Of a DNA stretch of 25,154 nt, positions 23,219 to 25,154 are shown piece by piece (within the stretch, counting starts at the first letter, position 1; each line of letters starts with the position of its first letter). The position numbers and the translations under genes were made by a program. The notes beneath the pieces were generated by a model. The model had not been told where the DNA came from. It was given only the letters and a program-made list of their open reading frames with translations, and did not search any database. The stretch is from RFXV01 sp038150465 (GTDB lineage Bacteria; Bacteroidota; Bacteroidia; Flavobacteriales; Schleiferiaceae): positions 1 to 25,154 of the forward strand of contig JAYOTP010000030.1 of NCBI GenBank assembly GCA_038150465.1, written 5' to 3'.

Positions 23219-23982
23219 TCGACACGCACTGCCATCTGTATCTGCAGCACTTCCAAGACGACCGGGAAGAAGTAGAGGCTCGTGCATTGGCCGAGGGCGT
23301 ACAGAAGATCCTCCTGCCCAATGTGGACCTCGAGTCGGTAGAGAATCTGCGAATGCTGCTGAAGAGCCGTCCTGAACTGTACAGAGGCATGATGGGACTG
23401 CATCCCTGTTCTGTGAAGGAAGACTGGAAAGAGGTGCTTTCCCAGATCGAATCTGAATTTCGCAGCCACCACAGCGACTATTTGGCCGTTGGCGAGATCG
23501 GGCTGGATCTGCATTGGGACAAGAGCACCCTGGACTGGCAGATGGAGGCCCTTGGTTTGCAGTTCCAATGGGCCATTTCTGATGATCTGCCTGTTTCTAT
23601 TCACTGCCGGGAGGCCTTCGACCCGCTCTTCGAATTGCTGAGCGATTTCAGTGGGAAGGGACTCAAAGGCGCACTGCACTGCTTCACTGGAACGGCCGAA
23701 CAAGCCGAACGCTGTCTGGAGTTTGGGCTCCATTTGGGCATCGGCGGAGTGGTCACTTACAAGAACGGCGGACTGGACAACAGCCTGAAGGCCGTACCGG
23801 CCGATCGTCTGCTCCTGGAAACCGATGCGCCTTATTTGTCTCCTGTCCCCTTTCGGGGCAAGCGAAATGAGCCATCCTACCTGACCTATATAGCTGCTCG
23901 GACAGCTTTCATCATGGGAATGGAAGAAAAGGAACTTCAAGACCGCACCACCGACAACGCCCGAAAACTCTTCGATCTGTGA
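23215..23982 (+). CDS. tatD: TatD-family metal-dependent hydrolase (DNase)
   Basis: TatD enzymes are metal-dependent TIM-barrel nucleases (3'-5' exonuclease activity in E. coli TatD); other family members may have different substrates. The 255-residue protein has every expected metal ligand region: DTHCHL with His5 and His7, GEIGLDLHWD with its Glu, IHCRE, LHCFTG, and the final LLLETDAPYLSP with the catalytic Asp. The tail PFRGKRNEPSYL is typical. The start overlaps the nfu stop (ATGA) and its own stop overlaps the asparaginase GTG (GTGA), so the three proteins are translationally coupled. Confidence 0.94.
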   Translation: MIDTHCHLYLQHFQDDREEVEARALAEGVQKILLPNVDLESVENLRMLLKSRPELYRGMMGLHPCSVKEDWKEVLSQIESEFRSHHSDYLAVGEIGLDLHWDKSTLDWQMEALGLQFQWAISDDLPVSIHCREAFDPLFELLSDFSGKGLKGALHCFTGTAEQAERCLEFGLHLGIGGVVTYKNGGLDNSLKAVPADRLLLETDAPYLSPVPFRGKRNEPSYLTYIAARTAFIMGMEEKELQDRTTDNARKLFDL

Positions 23983-25007
23983 GCGAGGGCAAAAAAGTAC
24001 TGCTGATCTATACGGGCGGAACCATTGGTATGGTCCCCGACCCGGCCACTGGTGTACTCCGGCCCTTCAGCCTGAACGCACTGTTGCAGCGCATTCCGGA
24101 ACTCCATGAGCTCGACTGCACCATCGATCTGCACAGTTTCGATCAGCCGGTGGACTCCAGCGACATGCGTATACCACACTGGCAGGCCCTGGGCGAACTC
24201 ATCCATCACCACTACTCCAGCTACGACGGCTTTGTGGTCTTGCACGGATCGGATACCATGGCCTACAGCGCTGCGGTATTGAGTTTCATGCTGGAAGACC
24301 TTCAAAAGCCTGTGGTGTTCACCGGGTCGCAGCTTCCGATCGGCGTCCTTCGTTCGGATGCCAAGGAAAACCTGCTGACTGCTCTGGAGATCGCCTGTGC
24401 TCAGAATGCGGATGGACGGGCCGTGGTGCCCGAAGTGGGTGTGTATTTTGAATATGATCTTTTCCGTGGCAATAGGGTCCACAAGGAGAATACCGAAGAC
24501 TTTGAGGCCTTCCGCAGCCCGAACTATCCAAAGCTGGCTGAATCGGGGGTGCGACTGAAATTCCGTTCGGAGGCCATCCTCCAGCGTGAAGGAAGCTTCC
24601 GATATCATCCCGAACTCTCCACTTCTGTTGGGGTGCTGAGCATCCAGCCCGGACTTTCACTGGAATGGCTGCGCCATCAGCTTCATTCCACCGATATGGC
24701 CTGTTTTGTCCTGCAGAGTTTTGGATCGGGAAATCTGCCCACAGATCCGGCCTTTTTAGGGCTCTTGAAGGAAGCCGTCGACCGGGGGAAGGTTCTGGTG
24801 AATGTAAGCCAGTGCCGCACAGGCGCCGTTCAGCACGGGCTGTATGGTACCAGTGAGGCGCTCGATGGCTTGGGCATTGTCAGCGGAAGGGACATCCTGC
24901 TGGAAGCCGCCTGGGCCAAGCTCATGCATTTGCACGGCCTTGGACTCAGTGCCGACGAGATCCGCGAAGGATTTGCCCGTCCTATATGCGGAGAAATGAG
25001 CCTGTAA
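23979..25007 (+). CDS. ansA: Type I (cytoplasmic) L-asparaginase
   Basis: This enzyme hydrolyses L-asparagine to aspartate and ammonia. The 342-residue protein has no signal peptide, consistent with the cytoplasmic type I enzyme. It shows the nucleophile Thr15 in YTGGTIGMV and the second catalytic Thr93 in HGSDTMAYSAA, followed by KPVVFTGSQLPIG. Lengths and order match the AnsA group. GTG 23979 overlaps the tatD stop by 4 nt; no better start exists before the conserved first strand. tRNA-Ser begins 27 nt after the stop. Confidence 0.95.
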   Translation: MSEGKKVLLIYTGGTIGMVPDPATGVLRPFSLNALLQRIPELHELDCTIDLHSFDQPVDSSDMRIPHWQALGELIHHHYSSYDGFVVLHGSDTMAYSAAVLSFMLEDLQKPVVFTGSQLPIGVLRSDAKENLLTALEIACAQNADGRAVVPEVGVYFEYDLFRGNRVHKENTEDFEAFRSPNYPKLAESGVRLKFRSEAILQREGSFRYHPELSTSVGVLSIQPGLSLEWLRHQLHSTDMACFVLQSFGSGNLPTDPAFLGLLKEAVDRGKVLVNVSQCRTGAVQHGLYGTSEALDGLGIVSGRDILLEAAWAKLMHLHGLGLSADEIREGFARPICGEMSL

Positions 25008-25013
25008 ATTCCG

Positions 25014-25020
25014 TACTTTG
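25014..25020 (+). promoter_or_regulatory. Possible -7 box before tRNA-Ser
   Basis: TACTTTG(C) is one base shorter than TAnnTTTG, ends 14 nt before the tRNA, and lies between the ansA stop and the tRNA. It may give the tRNA its own promoter. Confidence 0.35.
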
Positions 25021-25034
25021 CGCCCCCTTTAAAA

Positions 25035-25125
25035 GGAGAGTTGGCCGAGTGGTCGAAGGCGCACGCCTGGAAAGTGTGTATACCTCTCAAGGGTATCGAG
25101 GGTTCGAATCCCTCACTCTCCGCCA
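25035..25125 (+). tRNA. tRNA-Ser (anticodon GGA)
   Basis: The 91-nt cloverleaf is complete with an encoded CCA. The acceptor GGAGAGT pairs with ACTCTCC, and the discriminator is G. The anticodon stem CACGC/GTGTG encloses CTGGAAA with GGA at positions 34-36. The long variable arm (ATACC...GGTAT) marks class II serine tRNA. The T arm is GAGGG-TTCGAAT-CCCTC. It decodes UCC and UCU. Confidence 0.97.
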
Positions 25126-25132
25126 AGCAAAC

Positions 25133-25154
25133 AAAAAGCCGCCGAAAAGGCGGT
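25133..25154 (+). terminator. Hairpin terminator after tRNA-Ser, cut by window edge
   Basis: An A-run, then a GCCGCC stem, GAAAA loop and GGCGGT return strand start an intrinsic terminator. The expected T-run would lie beyond the right edge. Confidence 0.7.

Noticed and set aside
22550..23287. N-terminal extension of the gamma-carbonic-anhydrase-like frame to 421 residues
   Set aside because: The extension is the reverse of the Nfu gene. ATG 22549 gives the normal family length and start.
23143..23940. Minus-strand frame of 265 codons opposite tatD
   Set aside because: TatD's metal ligands are all on the plus strand and the antisense product has no motif.
1..25154. Search for mobile elements, CRISPR arrays, toxin-antitoxin pairs and defence genes
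   Set aside because: No direct-repeat arrays, terminal inverted repeats, transposase, integrase or defence-type domains were seen on either strand.

Overview
This 25.2 kb window reads as chromosome of a member of the Bacteroidota, most likely a Flavobacteriales-like lineage with a GC content in the low to mid fifties (estimated by eye). The grounds are: TAnnTTTG promoter -7 boxes and no clear Shine-Dalgarno sequences; a Bacteroidota-type core cluster (pdxJ, CBS-ACT protein, nadK, DUF6089-like protein, uppS, bamA, two ompH/skp genes, murI); secreted proteins of the kind exported by the type IX secretion system (T9SS); and signal peptides that all cleave before Gln. I see no insertion sequence, prophage, CRISPR array, toxin-antitoxin pair or integrase. 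This is mainly core genome with a few poorly known envelope genes.

Layout. 1-3234: recX (+) sits between two minus-strand secreted proteins, one cut by the left edge and carrying a lamin-tail-like domain. 3412-5824: an outer-membrane beta-barrel gene and a large lipoprotein gene, ended by a hairpin terminator that also faces the opposing rlmN. 5872-8010 (-): a fatty acid desaturase followed by rlmN. 8065-11936 (+): pgi, two small membrane protein genes and hflX. 12002-12955 (+): a family 2-like glycosyltransferase. 12956-14466 (-): pdxJ and a YbfF-like alpha/beta hydrolase. 14501-22025 (+): a long, tightly packed run of CBS-ACT protein, nadK, DUF6089-like protein, uppS, bamA, two Skp-like chaperones and murI. 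22022-22549 (-): a gamma-carbonic-anhydrase-like protein. 22589-25007 (+): an Nfu scaffold protein, a TatD nuclease and a type I asparaginase joined by 4-nt overlaps. 25035-25125: tRNA-Ser(GGA), then a hairpin terminator cut by the right edge.

How the genes work together. The 14.5-22 kb block links NADP supply (nadK), undecaprenyl carrier lipid synthesis (uppS), outer-membrane protein assembly (bamA and two periplasmic chaperones) and D-glutamate for peptidoglycan (murI), so it is an envelope biogenesis cluster. The uncharacterised DUF6089-like barrel and the CBS-ACT protein are embedded in it.

No clearly new defence or mobile system is visible. The points most worth following up are the CBS-ACT protein translationally coupled to NAD kinase, the DUF6089-like protein inside the BAM/uppS run, the barrel-lipoprotein pair with a calcium-loop-like Asp/Gly stretch, an acidic Skp paralogue, several promoters placed so close to the start codon that leaderless mRNAs are predicted, and a strong excess of GATC.
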